Shown here: positions 1 to 8,367 of the stretch, piece after piece
How the letters are laid out: the number at the start of each line of letters is the position of its first letter
Position numbering within the stretch: the stretch's first letter is position 1
Assembly (NCBI RefSeq): GCF_009760405.1
Contig: NZ_WRPP01000009.1
Coordinates: 62,001 to 126,000 of the forward strand
Source of the DNA: Nocardia terrae
GTDB taxonomy: Bacteria > Actinomycetota > Actinomycetes > Mycobacteriales > Mycobacteriaceae
Length of the DNA: 64,000 bases
Reading direction: 5' to 3'
Position numbers and translations under genes: made by a program
Notes under the pieces: model-generated
Databases searched by the model: none
Seen by the model: the letters and a program-made list of their open reading frames with translations, nothing else
Told to the model about the DNA's origin: nothing

Positions 1-126
1 GAGGTAGTCGCTGCACTTGGTGTCGCCGCCCTGGTTGAGGGCCTTCGCGACATCCGAGCAACCGGATAGCAGGGCTACGGCGAGCGCGGCGGCTGCGACG
101 GCCGTCCAACGGGCGGTCTTCATCAT
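1..126 (-). CDS. Secreted lipoprotein, N-terminal part only (cut by window start)
   Basis: The minus strand encodes Met-Met-Lys-Thr-Ala-Arg-Trp followed by an alanine-rich hydrophobic stretch and a lipobox (Leu-Leu-Ser-Gly-Cys, Cys23), so the product should be lipid-anchored on the outer face of the membrane. After the cysteine it reads Ser-Asp-Val-Ala-Lys-Ala-Leu-Asn and runs off the window. Two adjacent ATG codons are possible starts (126 and 123). It is too short for the long-ORF scan because it is truncated. No function can be assigned. About 185 bases without a gene separate it from the Sel1 gene upstream and probably hold its promoter. Confidence 0.7.
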   Translation of the reverse strand, partial: MMKTARWTAVAAAALAVALLSGCSDVAKALNQGGDTKCSDYL

Positions 127-312
127 GTGGTGCGTTCCTCGTGGCTCGTGCGCGGGCGGGGTGATGCCCATGCGATCGACCGCCACTGTAGATGGGCGCG
201 ACCGATCGGCAATCAGGGTCGAGCCCGGAGATTCGGCAGATTCGACTATGACCTGCATCACATTCGCGGTGAAGGTGATTGCAGGCGATGCGAATTGGCG
301 TGCGGTGAAAAC

Positions 313-1143
313 TCAGCGGGGGGATTCGGCGGCGCTGGCGGCGCGCCAGACGCGGGCTTCGCTGGCATTGCCGCGGCGGGTGAGAAGTTCGGCAAGGCCG
401 GCCATGGCGCGAGCGTCGCCATGGGAGGCGGCGGTGCGCCACCAGTGTTCGGCCTCGCCGTAGTCGCCGCGGCGGTAGCGGACCACGCCGAGGTCGTAGG
501 CCGCGGCTAGGTGCCCGAATTCGGCTGCCTGCGTCCACAGTTGGCAGGCCTGGTCCTCCTCGCCGCGGCTCTGCATGGCGACGCCCAGGTCGTAGAGGGC
601 GTTCTGGTAGCGGCTGGCCTCGGTCGGCGGTTCGGGCGGGGGCGGGGTCACCGCGAGGGTCAGTTCCACGACCAGCTCCCCGAAATCGGGCGGGCCGACG
701 CCGGTGCTGCAGTGCAACACGGTCATGGTGGGTTCGCGGGTGACGAGCATGCCGTAGTTGCCCGTCCAGGAGACCGTGGCCTCGCTGGCGTCGACCCACA
801 CGGGGGTCAGGGTGATGGCGGCGTCGGCCTCGGTCGGGCACACCTGGAGCTCGATACCGCCCGCCATGGCATCACTCCAGACGTCAACCCCCCTGAGTCG
901 GCGGCCGTCCAGCAACACGTCGCCGCGATCCACGCCGAGCCCGATGCCGAGGCTGCGTACCCCGGGACGCGGGGCGGCCGTGCGCAGAGTCAGCGCGACC
1001 GTGGTGGGGGAGACGCCGATCACCTCCTGATGCAGGGGGTAGACCTGAGCTCCGTTCCAGGTCACGGGCTCTGCGCTGTCGTATCGGTCCGCCAGGGGTG
1101 GTTCGGTCGTGGCCGGCTCGGCGTACGAATACGACCCCTTCAT
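313..1143 (-). CDS. Sel1/TPR-repeat protein
   Basis: A 276-residue protein. The C-terminal ~110 residues hold Sel1-like helical repeats (YDLGVAMQSRG, AAAYDLGVVRYRRGDY, DARAMAGLAELLTRRGN), which usually form protein-interaction scaffolds. The N-terminal ~150 residues are beta-rich and not recognised; they read like a ligand- or partner-binding domain. I chose the ATG at 1143 because AAGGCGGGGCAG lies just upstream; the open frame continues further 5' but that part overlaps the divergent mihF promoter region and has low-complexity Arg-rich sequence. No signal peptide, so probably cytoplasmic. Function unknown. Confidence 0.7.
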   Translation of the reverse strand: MKGSYSYAEPATTEPPLADRYDSAEPVTWNGAQVYPLHQEVIGVSPTTVALTLRTAAPRPGVRSLGIGLGVDRGDVLLDGRRLRGVDVWSDAMAGGIELQVCPTEADAAITLTPVWVDASEATVSWTGNYGMLVTREPTMTVLHCSTGVGPPDFGELVVELTLAVTPPPPEPPTEASRYQNALYDLGVAMQSRGEEDQACQLWTQAAEFGHLAAAYDLGVVRYRRGDYGEAEHWWRTAASHGDARAMAGLAELLTRRGNASEARVWRAASAAESPR

Positions 1144-1416
1144 CTGCCCCGCCTTCCGCCGGTGCTCAGTGATGTTCGCGCATACCGTAGTACCGATGCC
1201 GTCGGCTGCGTCCCGAATTTGCCAGCTACACCTTCCAGCAAACACCTGGTCATGTGACCGGTGTCCAAAGTGCCCTCGAACAGCCCTCGCGGTCCGCATT
1301 TCGCCGGTCACTTGACGTGTCGGCCACGTCCACGCGGTGTGTCGTACTTGCGCAACGGCCGCTGTCCTGTTGAATCGTCGGCGACGTACCAGCGAACGAG
1401 TGAAAGGTAAGGACAT

Positions 1417-1731
1417 ATGGCTCTGCCCACCATGACCCCCGAACAACGCTCCGAGGCGCTGGCCAAGGCCGCCGCTGTTCGAAAGGCGCGCTCGGAGATG
1501 ATCGCTGAGGTCAAGAAGGGCTCACTGAGCCTGGGCGAACTCCTCAAGCGCGCCGACAAAGAGGACTTGGTCAAGAAGACGAAGGTGGCGGCAGTCATCA
1601 AGGCGCTCCCGGGCATCGGCCCGGTCAAGGCGGCCAAGCTGATGGACGAGGCCGAGATCCCCGCCGACCGTCGCATCGGCGGCCTGGGTTCCCGGCAGCG
1701 CGCCGCGCTGCTGGAGGCACTGAAGGCTTGA
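1417..1731 (+). CDS. mihF: Integration host factor, actinobacterial type (mIHF)
   Basis: A 104-residue basic nucleoid protein, the usual length for the family. It begins MALPTMTPEQR, has a long charged helix and then the helix-two-turns-helix DNA-binding core around LPGIGPVKAAKLMDEAEIPADRRIGGLG, as in ribosomal protein S13-like H2TH folds. Members bend DNA, support phage integration and organise the actinobacterial chromosome. A ribosome site (AAAGGTAAGGA) sits 5-6 bases before the ATG. A hairpin follows at 1748-1770. In many actinobacteria mihF is next to gmk and rpoZ; that context is not seen here, so this may be a second copy or a rearranged locus. Confidence 0.95.
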   Translation: MALPTMTPEQRSEALAKAAAVRKARSEMIAEVKKGSLSLGELLKRADKEDLVKKTKVAAVIKALPGIGPVKAAKLMDEAEIPADRRIGGLGSRQRAALLEALKA

Positions 1732-1747
1732 GATCGGGGGGTGGCCT

Positions 1748-1770
1748 GCCGGGTCGCGAACCGACCCGGC
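1748..1770 (+). terminator. Candidate terminator of mihF
   Basis: A perfect 9-bp stem GCCGGGTCG / CGACCCGGC with the 5-base loop CGAAC, 17 bases after the mihF stop codon. There is no T-tract, which is common for actinobacterial terminators. Confidence 0.6.
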
Positions 1771-1826
1771 GGCAACCACTCCCACCGCCTCTTCCCGCGA
1801 GGTAAACCCGCAGGAAATCGGCCGAT

Positions 1827-1855
1827 TTGGTCCAGGCGGTCCGATCCGATAACCT
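1827..1855 (+). promoter_or_regulatory. Probable promoter of tRNA-Leu
   Basis: TTGGTC (1827-1832), a 17-base spacer and TAACCT (1850-1855), ending 15 bases before the mature tRNA. This resembles a sigma-A/HrdB -35/-10 pair. Pattern recognition only. Confidence 0.45.
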
Positions 1856-1870
1856 TGCTGAGCACCACCG

Positions 1871-1958
1871 GTCCGGGTGGCGGAATGGCAGACGCGCTAG
1901 CTTGAGGTGCTAGTGCCCGTATTAGGGCGTGGGGGTTCAAGTCCCCCTCCGGACACCA
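1871..1958 (+). tRNA. tRNA-Leu, anticodon GAG
   Basis: Acceptor 5' strand GTCCGGG pairs with TCCGGAC at the 3' end (final pair G-U), followed by discriminator A and an encoded CCA (1956-1958). The anticodon stem CTAGC/GCTAG (1897-1901, 1909-1913) encloses the loop TTGAGGT with anticodon GAG at 1904-1906, which reads CUC and CUU leucine codons. A long variable arm (GTGCCCGTATTAGGGCGT) makes it a class II tRNA as expected for Leu. The T arm is GGGGG-TTCAAGT-CCCCC. Confidence 0.97.
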
Positions 1959-1959
1959 C

Positions 1960-1997
1960 AAAGGCAGGATTTCCTTAACCAGGGAGTCCTGCCTTTT
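1960..1997. terminator. Bidirectional intrinsic terminator (tRNA-Leu / PAP2 gene)
   Basis: AAAGGCAGGA (1960-1969) pairs with TCCTGCCTTT (1987-1996), followed by a further T; the A/T-rich flanks give a T-tract in both directions. It lies directly after the tRNA CCA end and covers the last codons and stop of the convergent PAP2 gene, so it can end both transcripts. Confidence 0.8.
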
Positions 1998-2922
1998 CTC
2001 GTTCCCTGGGTGCGCATTGCGTGCTGTCTGTTGTCGCGGCGCGAACCGTGTCGACCCTGCGCCACATCGCCAGGAAGATCAACGCAGCGACGAGCGAACC
2101 CGCCGACGCGAAAGAGGTCGCGCCGAGATAGACCACCCAGGAATCCTCACGGACCACGGCGGCGAGATTCTCCTGGGCCAGCGGACCGGTCCACACAATC
2201 ACGCCGAGGGCGACGGTAGCCAGCGCCATGATCGACAGGTACATCGTGAGCAGGGTTGGGATGAGCTTGCGGCGACCCTCGTTTCGGACGAGCGATCCGC
2301 GCCGGGCCAGCCACCACGAGGCGAGGCAAGCCGCGGCGAGGGCGATGGCGTCGGCGCCGAGGGTATCGCTGAGCCGGTGCCATTTGGCGATCAAGGTGTT
2401 GTGCGCGATCCCGACCGCCCAGGTGGCCACCACGACCATGGCCGGCCCGCGCCAGCGGTAGGGCACCACGATCACGGTGGCGAACAACACCGTCATGGCG
2501 ATCGCGGTATGCCCGCTGGGGAAGCTGTTGTGCGTGTAAGGCCCACTCACATCGACCAATTCGGGTCGAGGCAGCACGTAGCGCTTCAATATCTGCACCA
2601 CGATCTGAGTACCCACGATCACGCCGACCGCCGCGACGGTGAGATCCAGGCGTCGGCGCAGCAATCCGATGAATGCGACCGCTGCCACCATGAAAGCCAG
2701 TGAGTAGACCGTGATCTGGTTCAGGATTCGGCTGGCTGCCTCGGCACTGCTGGCGTTTGCCTTATCGGCCCCGCGTAATGCGGCGTTCTCGAGCATTTGG
2801 CCGGGTACTGTCCAGACGGCCAGCACGTAGATGATCACGGCTATTGCCGCCGAGACCGCCGCGATCGCCATCCACCGATGCGGCACGACCGCTGGAAGCT
2901 GACTCGATATCGACTGTTCCAC
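1975..2922 (-). CDS. PAP2-family membrane phosphatase
   Basis: A 315-residue membrane protein with about six hydrophobic segments. The PAP2 phosphatase signature is present: KRYVLPRP (motif 1), SFPSGH (motif 2) and AKWHRLSD (motif 3), the last with the conserved His and Asp. Such enzymes dephosphorylate undecaprenyl pyrophosphate, phosphatidic acid or related lipid phosphates on the outer membrane face; the substrate here is not known. I chose the GTG at 2922 because a strong GAGGAGGG ribosome site lies six bases upstream; an ATG 16 codons earlier (2970) lacks one. The stop codon lies inside the shared terminator with tRNA-Leu. Confidence 0.85.
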   Translation of the reverse strand: MEQSISSQLPAVVPHRWMAIAAVSAAIAVIIYVLAVWTVPGQMLENAALRGADKANASSAEAASRILNQITVYSLAFMVAAVAFIGLLRRRLDLTVAAVGVIVGTQIVVQILKRYVLPRPELVDVSGPYTHNSFPSGHTAIAMTVLFATVIVVPYRWRGPAMVVVATWAVGIAHNTLIAKWHRLSDTLGADAIALAAACLASWWLARRGSLVRNEGRRKLIPTLLTMYLSIMALATVALGVIVWTGPLAQENLAAVVREDSWVVYLGATSFASAGSLVAALIFLAMWRRVDTVRAATTDSTQCAPREREKAGLPG

Positions 2923-3125
2923 CGCGAACCCTCCTCGAAGAGAGCGATCCAACACGGCATAATTTTCCATTTCGCCGACCCGCACCGAATCGGCCGAACG
3001 GCCGATGGGATGCTGTGGTTCTCGACCGGATGGCCGATACCGTCGGCTACGTCGAAAGCTGATGATTGCGTAGGCACCGAACTCTGAGTGAACGTCTCGA
3101 TCTCCATTCATCGGAAGGATCGAAA

Positions 3126-3653
3126 ATGCGGATCACCAAGCTCGTCACTTTCGCAATGTCGATAGGGTCCGTCGCGTCGTTGACGGTGCTGGGCGGTGGT
3201 TCCGCCGCCGCGGGTACTCCGTTCGACTGGCCTACCGCCTGCACCGGGGGAACCCTCACGATCTACCGCTACCCGGCCTCGGGCAGCGCGGGCGCGGGTA
3301 CCTCCGTGTACGGGGACCTCGGCACGTGTGACGGTATTCGATATCCCTCGGTGGACCTGAAGTACCCCGTCATCCCCACCGACCCCGGACCGCAACCGAT
3401 CTCGTCGGGAACCATCAGCTTGCACGACCCGCTCTCCAGCGACACCGCCGCCGACCCCTACCAGAACTCCAACGACGTCTCCGGCGTCTGGGTCGAATCC
3501 CCGGTCGGCGTACCCACTTCCACCACCCTCACCGTCGGACGGCCCGGAACCACCCAGTTCGGCCTGACCATCGAGTCGACCGTGATCACCGATCCCGGCT
3601 CCGCATGGGGTGGTCTGGGCAAGATCCGGGTCGACCGAGCTGTCATCTTTTGA
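3126..3653 (+). CDS. Secreted protein of unknown function
   Basis: A 175-residue protein with a Sec signal peptide (MRITKLVTFAMS, hydrophobic core, then a GGGSAAAG cleavage region near residue 30). The mature part contains two cysteines (CTGGT, GTCDG) that could form a disulfide, and a pattern of Gly/Ser/Thr/Pro-rich beta strands. It ends with IRVDRAVIF. GAAGGA sits seven bases before the ATG. The histidine-kinase gene starts nine bases after its stop, so it may share a transcript with the two-component pair. Not recognised. Confidence 0.65.
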   Translation: MRITKLVTFAMSIGSVASLTVLGGGSAAAGTPFDWPTACTGGTLTIYRYPASGSAGAGTSVYGDLGTCDGIRYPSVDLKYPVIPTDPGPQPISSGTISLHDPLSSDTAADPYQNSNDVSGVWVESPVGVPTSTTLTVGRPGTTQFGLTIESTVITDPGSAWGGLGKIRVDRAVIF

Positions 3654-3661
3654 TCTGCGGC

Positions 3662-4855
3662 GTGACGTATCACGTTCCCGAGACACGGCGGACCCGCTGG
3701 GTAGCGATCAGCGTCCTGTGGGTGCTGGTGCTGTTGTGGCTGGTCGACTGGATCAGCGTCTGGCCACCGATCACGGGCCGGCACAGCATTTGGGACTGGC
3801 TGCTGGTGATCTCCGGACCACTGTTCGCCGCCCTGGTCGTCGTGCCCGGCAGGCGGCTCGCGGTGGCATGGCGGGCGGGTCTGGCGGCGGCCGGCTCCTG
3901 GCTGCTGACGGTGGCGCTGGCCGTGTTTCCGGCTCACGACGCGCTCTGGTTGTGGGGGTTCATGGAAACCGGTGCGCTGCTGATCCTGTTGGGTGTCACC
4001 GCGCGTCGAGTGCAGCCGATGAGTCTTGCTGTCGCACTGTGCAGCGTGCTCGGCCTGGCGATCATCGCTCTGCCGCTGCGCGTCGCCGATCAGGTGGTCG
4101 TGGCCGCGATCTTCACGATCGTGATGGCCTGGTGTGTGGCGATCGCGCTGATCCTGGGCGGCTACGTGCGGTCGGCGGATATGCGCCGAGCGCAGACCGT
4201 GACGCGGGTGCAGCAGGCCGAGCGCCTCGAACTCGCCAGGGAACTCCATGATTTCGTCGCCCACCATGTCACCGGAATCGTCGTACAAGCGCAGGCCGCA
4301 CGCACCATCCTGGCGACCGCGCCGCACCAGGTCGACGGCATCCTGAGCGCCATCGAGACCGCCGGAACGGAGACGCTCGATTCGATGCGCCGACTGGTGC
4401 GAGTGTTGCGGGAACAAGACCCGCGCACGGTGCGATCCGGTGAGCTGTACGCCGAATTGGCCGATCTGGTGGCCGATTTCGCGCGCGGCGGCGGTCCCGA
4501 GCCCACGGTCCGTGTCACGGGTGCGGCCAGGAAGGCGCGGCTGGCCCCGGAGGTCGAGGTGTCGGTGCATCGCGTGGTGCAGGAATCGCTGACCAATGTC
4601 CGACGGCACGCGCCCGGTGCGGCGCTGGTCACCGTCGGCATCGACGTCGCGAATGCGCTTTTGGCAGTGGAGGTGTGCAACAGCGCGCCCGCCCAGCGGG
4701 TGACGGTGCCGGTCGGCGGCCTCGGCGGGCTGGGTTTGGTCGGTCTGGCCGAACGCGTCCAGGCCGTCGAGGGGAGGTTCAGCGCCGGGCCGGCGGTCGA
4801 TGGCGGCTGGCGGGTGCTGGCCCGCTTTCCGATACTCGACACGGTCGATGGATAG
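3662..4855 (+). CDS. Sensor histidine kinase, NarL/DesK type
   Basis: About 397 residues from the GTG at 3662. The first ~170 residues carry five or six hydrophobic segments with little extracellular sequence, suggesting a membrane or small-molecule signal. The dimerisation/phosphoacceptor helix reads ELARELHDFVAHHV (His196, HisKA_3 type), followed by an ATPase domain with N-box VVQESLTNVRRHAP and G-boxes GGLGGLGLVGLAERV. The partner response regulator follows immediately. The start is uncertain: a GTG at 3674 is also possible and neither has a strong ribosome site. Confidence 0.85.
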   Translation: MTYHVPETRRTRWVAISVLWVLVLLWLVDWISVWPPITGRHSIWDWLLVISGPLFAALVVVPGRRLAVAWRAGLAAAGSWLLTVALAVFPAHDALWLWGFMETGALLILLGVTARRVQPMSLAVALCSVLGLAIIALPLRVADQVVVAAIFTIVMAWCVAIALILGGYVRSADMRRAQTVTRVQQAERLELARELHDFVAHHVTGIVVQAQAARTILATAPHQVDGILSAIETAGTETLDSMRRLVRVLREQDPRTVRSGELYAELADLVADFARGGGPEPTVRVTGAARKARLAPEVEVSVHRVVQESLTNVRRHAPGAALVTVGIDVANALLAVEVCNSAPAQRVTVPVGGLGGLGLVGLAERVQAVEGRFSAGPAVDGGWRVLARFPILDTVDG

Positions 4856-4900
4856 GTCGTGCGGCCGGGATCCGCTGCTCATGTGGCACGATCGGGTCTC

Positions 4901-5608
4901 GTGACCACCTCCGGTGCATCGGTGCCCGAGAGCGACCGCGTCGACTCCGCGTCGGCGATCCGAGTGCTTCTCGCCGACGATCAGGAACTGGTACGCAGCG
5001 GCTTCCGGCTGATCCTGCAGGTCCAACCCGATATCGAGGTCATCGCCGAGGTCGGCGATGGCCTGGCCTGCGTGGAGACCGCGCGGCGGCTGCGCCCGGA
5101 CGTGTGCCTGGTGGATATCCGCATGCCCAAGCTCGACGGCCTCGAGGTGACCCGCGCGCTCGCTGGGCCCGGCGTCGTCGACCCGTTGCGGGTCGTGGTC
5201 GTGACCACCTTCGACCAGGACGACTACGTCTACGGCGCACTGCAGGGCGGCGCCTGCGGGTTCCTGCTCAAGGACGCGGGCCCGGGTCTGCTCGTGGAGG
5301 CGGTCCGGGCCGCGGCTCGCGGTGATGCGCTCGTCTCCCCGTCGGTGACCGTCCGGCTGCTGGAACGACTCGCCACGCCGGTCGCTCAGGAAACCGTCTG
5401 TCCCGCAACAGCTCTCACCGAACGGGAGCTGGAGGTCGTCGGACTCGTGGCCCAGGGATGCACCAATCAGGAGATCTGCGCAAAGCTGCATCTGTCGCTG
5501 GGCACCGTCAAAACCCACCTGGGCAATATCCAGGCCAAACTCGGCATGCGCAATCGCGTCGAAATCGCCGCCTGGGCCTGGCGGAACGGGCATCGAACCC
5601 AGCCCTGA
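4901..5608 (+). CDS. LuxR/NarL-type response regulator
   Basis: About 235 residues from the GTG at 4901. Receiver domain: acidic pair Asp26-Asp27 (LLADDQ), phosphoacceptor Asp72 (CLVDIRMP), conserved Thr (VVTTFD) and Lys (LLKDAG). C-terminal LuxR helix-turn-helix: LTERELEVVGLVAQGCTNQE followed by LHLSLGTVKTHLGNIQAKLG. It should be phosphorylated by the kinase just upstream. The frame is open to 4859, so the N-terminus could be 14 residues longer. Targets are not known; the adjacent small secreted protein at 5754 is a candidate. Confidence 0.88.
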   Translation: MTTSGASVPESDRVDSASAIRVLLADDQELVRSGFRLILQVQPDIEVIAEVGDGLACVETARRLRPDVCLVDIRMPKLDGLEVTRALAGPGVVDPLRVVVVTTFDQDDYVYGALQGGACGFLLKDAGPGLLVEAVRAAARGDALVSPSVTVRLLERLATPVAQETVCPATALTERELEVVGLVAQGCTNQEICAKLHLSLGTVKTHLGNIQAKLGMRNRVEIAAWAWRNGHRTQP

Positions 5609-5753
5609 TCGGGCACATCCCCGTCGGACTTTCGGCCGATCCGTGCCGCGCGATTTCGGCCGAACAGTCGATATCCCAGCACCTTTCACTGAACGACGAT
5701 GGCCGGGTACCGCACCACCAATACCCGAGCAAGTTCAGGAAAGGGACAGTCCG

Positions 5754-6263
5754 ATGATGCGGAATGCGATCACAAAGGCGTGCGCGGGAATCGTTGTCGT
5801 CGCGATCCCCGCTTTCGTGGCCCTCGGCAGCGCGGGCACGGCGAATGCCGAGGCTCCCGACCCGGCCACCGCGGCCCAGCCGGTCGACGCCCCCGCGTCC
5901 AACCCGGTCGCCAGCGGCGCCCTCGAGGGTGCCGGGATCGGTGCGGCAACGGGTGCGGCCGGTGGTGCACTCGCGGGCCTGCCGTGCAGTGTGGCCGCCG
6001 GCGCGGTCGGCGGGGTGGCGGGTGCGGCGGCCGGAGCGGCCGCGGGTACCGCCGTGGGCCTGGCGACTGCTGGACTGGCCCTGCCCCTCACCCTTCCGGC
6101 CGGAGTCGTCCTCGGCGGCTTGGCCGGTGCGGGCCTCGGCGTCGCCGCGTGTGAGACCCTTCCGGTCGTCACCGGAGCCGGTGTCGGCGCCGCCCTCGGC
6201 GCGGCGGGCGGGGCAGCCGCGGGAGCGATCGACCCGAGCGCGGTCCCCGACCTCGTTCACTGA
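5754..6263 (+). CDS. Small secreted Gly/Ala-rich protein with glycine-zipper repeats
   Basis: 169 residues. A Sec signal peptide (basic MMRNAITKAC, hydrophobic core, cleavage near ANA-EAP) precedes an acidic Pro/Ala segment and then long Gly-xxx-Gly/Ala patterns (GAGIGAATGAAGGALAG, GGVAGAAAGAAAGTAVG, GAGVGAALGAAGGAAAG). Glycine-zipper stretches of this kind pack as paired helices in membranes, seen in outer-envelope and pore-like proteins. Two cysteines (LPCSV, AACET) flank the middle part and may form a disulfide. The first of two ATGs at 5754 is chosen; AGGAAAGGGA lies upstream. Role unknown; it may be an envelope protein under the upstream two-component system. Confidence 0.65.
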   Translation: MMRNAITKACAGIVVVAIPAFVALGSAGTANAEAPDPATAAQPVDAPASNPVASGALEGAGIGAATGAAGGALAGLPCSVAAGAVGGVAGAAAGAAAGTAVGLATAGLALPLTLPAGVVLGGLAGAGLGVAACETLPVVTGAGVGAALGAAGGAAAGAIDPSAVPDLVH

Positions 6264-6284
6264 AGGCGCAGTACCGATCGGCAG

Positions 6285-6315
6285 GAGGGTCCGCCCACTC
6301 CGGGGCTGGACCCTC
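6285..6315 (+). terminator. Candidate terminator
   Basis: GAGGGTCC (6285-6292) pairs with GGACCCTC (6308-6315) across a 15-base loop, between the convergent glycine-zipper gene and the ribonucleotide reductase gene. Confidence 0.5.
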
Positions 6316-6354
6316 ATGCCATATGTCCGGAGGGACGCCGGCTCCTGCCGTATG

Positions 6355-8154
6355 TCACGAGAACTCCTGGGCAGTCGGATTCACGAGGCCGTTCTCCAGG
6401 CCGCAGGATTCGGGGCAGCGCAGGACCTGCTCGGGGCGGGTGTCGTCGCGGTAGACGGTGATGCCCTTGACGCCCGCCTGCCATGCCTGTCGGAAGACCT
6501 CGCGCATCGTGGCCACGTCGGCGGTGGCGGGCAGGTTGATGGTCTTCGCGACGGCGGCGTCAGTGTGGCGCTGAACGGCGGCCTGCATGCGGATATGCCA
6601 GCGAGGGTCTATCTCATGGGCCGTCACGAAGCTGCGGCGCAGTGACTCGGGAAGACCGGCGCAGTCGGAAACCGTTCCGGAGGCCGATATTTCGGCCTCC
6701 AAGGTCGGTGACCAGGCACCGTGCGCCCTGGCTCGCTCGCGCAGCAGCGGCTCGAAGTGGTCGAAATCGCGGCCCAGCACGTGCCGGGTGTAGGCGATTG
6801 CGTAGAACGGTTCGATACCCGCCGAGGTGCCCGCGATCAGGGAGATGGTGCCGGTCGGCGCGATCGAGGTGACCTGGGCGTTGCGCATGGGCGCGGACGT
6901 GACCCAGCGGCTGTGCGGATACAGCGGAAACGGTCCCCGTTCGGCCGCGAGCTCCCGGGAGGCCGCGTGCGCCCACCGCGAGATGCGGGCCATGAGTCCG
7001 GAGACGTAGCGCACCGCGGCGGGGGAGTCATAGGGAAGCCCCAGGGCCGCAAGCATTTCCGCGACGCCCATGACGCCGAGACCGATCTTGCGTGTGGCAC
7101 GGGCGGCCTCGGCGAGGGCGGGTACGGGGTGAACCGACACGTCGAGCACGTCGTCGAGGAAACGGACGCCCAGGCGCACCACCTCGGCCAGCCTGACCTC
7201 GTCGAGACCGTCGCCGTCGAGGAAGCGCGCCAGATTCACCGATCCGAGCGTGCAGGACTCGAAAGCCGACAACGGCACCTCGCCGCACGGATTGGTCGCC
7301 TGCAACCGGCCCAGCTCGGGGACCGGGTTCGCGCGATTCACGGTGTCGAGGAACAGCAGGCCGGGTTCGCCTGTGCGCCAGGCGTTCTCGGCGATCTGGG
7401 CGAACAGCTCACGCGCCGGGAGCTCGCGCACCAGCCGGCCGGTAGCCGGATCGATCAGCCGATGGGATCGGCCCTGCGCGGCGGCGTGCAGGAAATCGTC
7501 GGTGACTCCGACCGACAGATTGAAGGTCGGCAGCGCCCCGGTATCGGATTTGGCGCGTAGGAACTCCTCGATATCGGGGTGGTGGACGTCGAGCACCGCC
7601 ATGTTCGCGCCGCGGCGGCGGCCGCCGAGCCGGATCACCTGTGAGGCGGCGTCATAGAGTTCGATGAACGAGACCGGCCCGCTGGCGACCCCGCCGCCGG
7701 AGGTCGCGGATCCGCGCCGACGCAGCCGGGAGAACGAGAATCCGGTGCCCGCCCCGGCGCGGTGCAGCAGCGCCGTGGTGCGCAGGGTGTCGAAGATCGA
7801 TTCGAGCGAATCCTCGATCGGCAGTACATAACAGCCCGACAGCACACCCAGACTCGTCCCGGCGTTCATGAGAGTCGGTGAGTTGGGCAGGAATTCGCGG
7901 GCTCGTAGAACCGTGGCGAATCGCTCGGCGTAGCCGTGTGAGGCGCCGGGCCGGTAGTCGTCCTCGGCGTGGGCGACGGCGACCGCCACCCGGTCCATCA
8001 TCTGGCCCGGGGTCTCGCGGAGGCTGCCGGAGTCGTCGCGGAGCAGATAGCGTTCGGACAGGACCGCGAGGGCGACCGGAGACAATCCGAGATCGTCGAT
8101 CACGTCGCCCCCGGGACGTACCGCGGTCGCGCTCTCGGTTGTATCGGGGTCCAT
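6355..8154 (-). CDS. nrdJ: Adenosylcobalamin-dependent ribonucleotide reductase (class II)
   Basis: A 599-residue enzyme that reduces ribonucleotides to deoxyribonucleotides using coenzyme B12 to make the thiyl radical, with or without oxygen. Visible family marks: GTSLGVLSGCYVLP (Cys108), the active-site NPCGE (Asn288, Cys290, Glu292), CTLGSVNL with Cys301, and PTGTISLIAGTSAG. The C-terminus carries RCPESC, a candidate redox cysteine pair. Many actinobacterial class II enzymes are 700-950 residues, so this is a compact form; it lacks an obvious N-terminal ATP-cone and the long zinc-ribbon tail. I do not see a cobalamin riboswitch upstream. The ATG at 8154 is divergent from an ABC transporter pair. 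Confidence 0.9.
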   Translation of the reverse strand: MDPDTTESATAVRPGGDVIDDLGLSPVALAVLSERYLLRDDSGSLRETPGQMMDRVAVAVAHAEDDYRPGASHGYAERFATVLRAREFLPNSPTLMNAGTSLGVLSGCYVLPIEDSLESIFDTLRTTALLHRAGAGTGFSFSRLRRRGSATSGGGVASGPVSFIELYDAASQVIRLGGRRRGANMAVLDVHHPDIEEFLRAKSDTGALPTFNLSVGVTDDFLHAAAQGRSHRLIDPATGRLVRELPARELFAQIAENAWRTGEPGLLFLDTVNRANPVPELGRLQATNPCGEVPLSAFESCTLGSVNLARFLDGDGLDEVRLAEVVRLGVRFLDDVLDVSVHPVPALAEAARATRKIGLGVMGVAEMLAALGLPYDSPAAVRYVSGLMARISRWAHAASRELAAERGPFPLYPHSRWVTSAPMRNAQVTSIAPTGTISLIAGTSAGIEPFYAIAYTRHVLGRDFDHFEPLLRERARAHGAWSPTLEAEISASGTVSDCAGLPESLRRSFVTAHEIDPRWHIRMQAAVQRHTDAAVAKTINLPATADVATMREVFRQAWQAGVKGITVYRDDTRPEQVLRCPESCGLENGLVNPTAQEFS

Positions 8155-8367
8155 GCAGCCAGCGTTCGCCGCGGCATTTCGCGGCGGTAGAGGACTTCGG
8201 CCACCGCCGTGTCGACCAGTGTCAGCCGCGTCGGGTCTACCGCGGGCCATTGGTACCGGCCGCCGAGGGCGATCGCCTCTGCCACCACGAATCGGGCGTG
8301 TCGCACAGTGATTCGGAATGCTCGCGGCGCACCTGCCGTGGGCAACCGTGGTAGGGAGGGGTCGCCC

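Noticed and set aside
1871..1997. tRNA-Leu as integration site of a mobile island
   Set aside because: No integrase follows and the 3' end of the tRNA is not repeated nearby as far as I can see.
2017..2703. Plus-strand frame over the PAP2 gene
   Set aside because: Antisense shadow; His/Arg-rich without family features, while the minus strand shows the PAP2 motifs.
3458..5689. Very long open frame on the minus strand (743 codons) opposite the two-component genes
   Set aside because: It is rich in Arg, Gln, His, Asp and Gly with no domain, and lies antisense to clear kinase and regulator genes; a GC-bias shadow.
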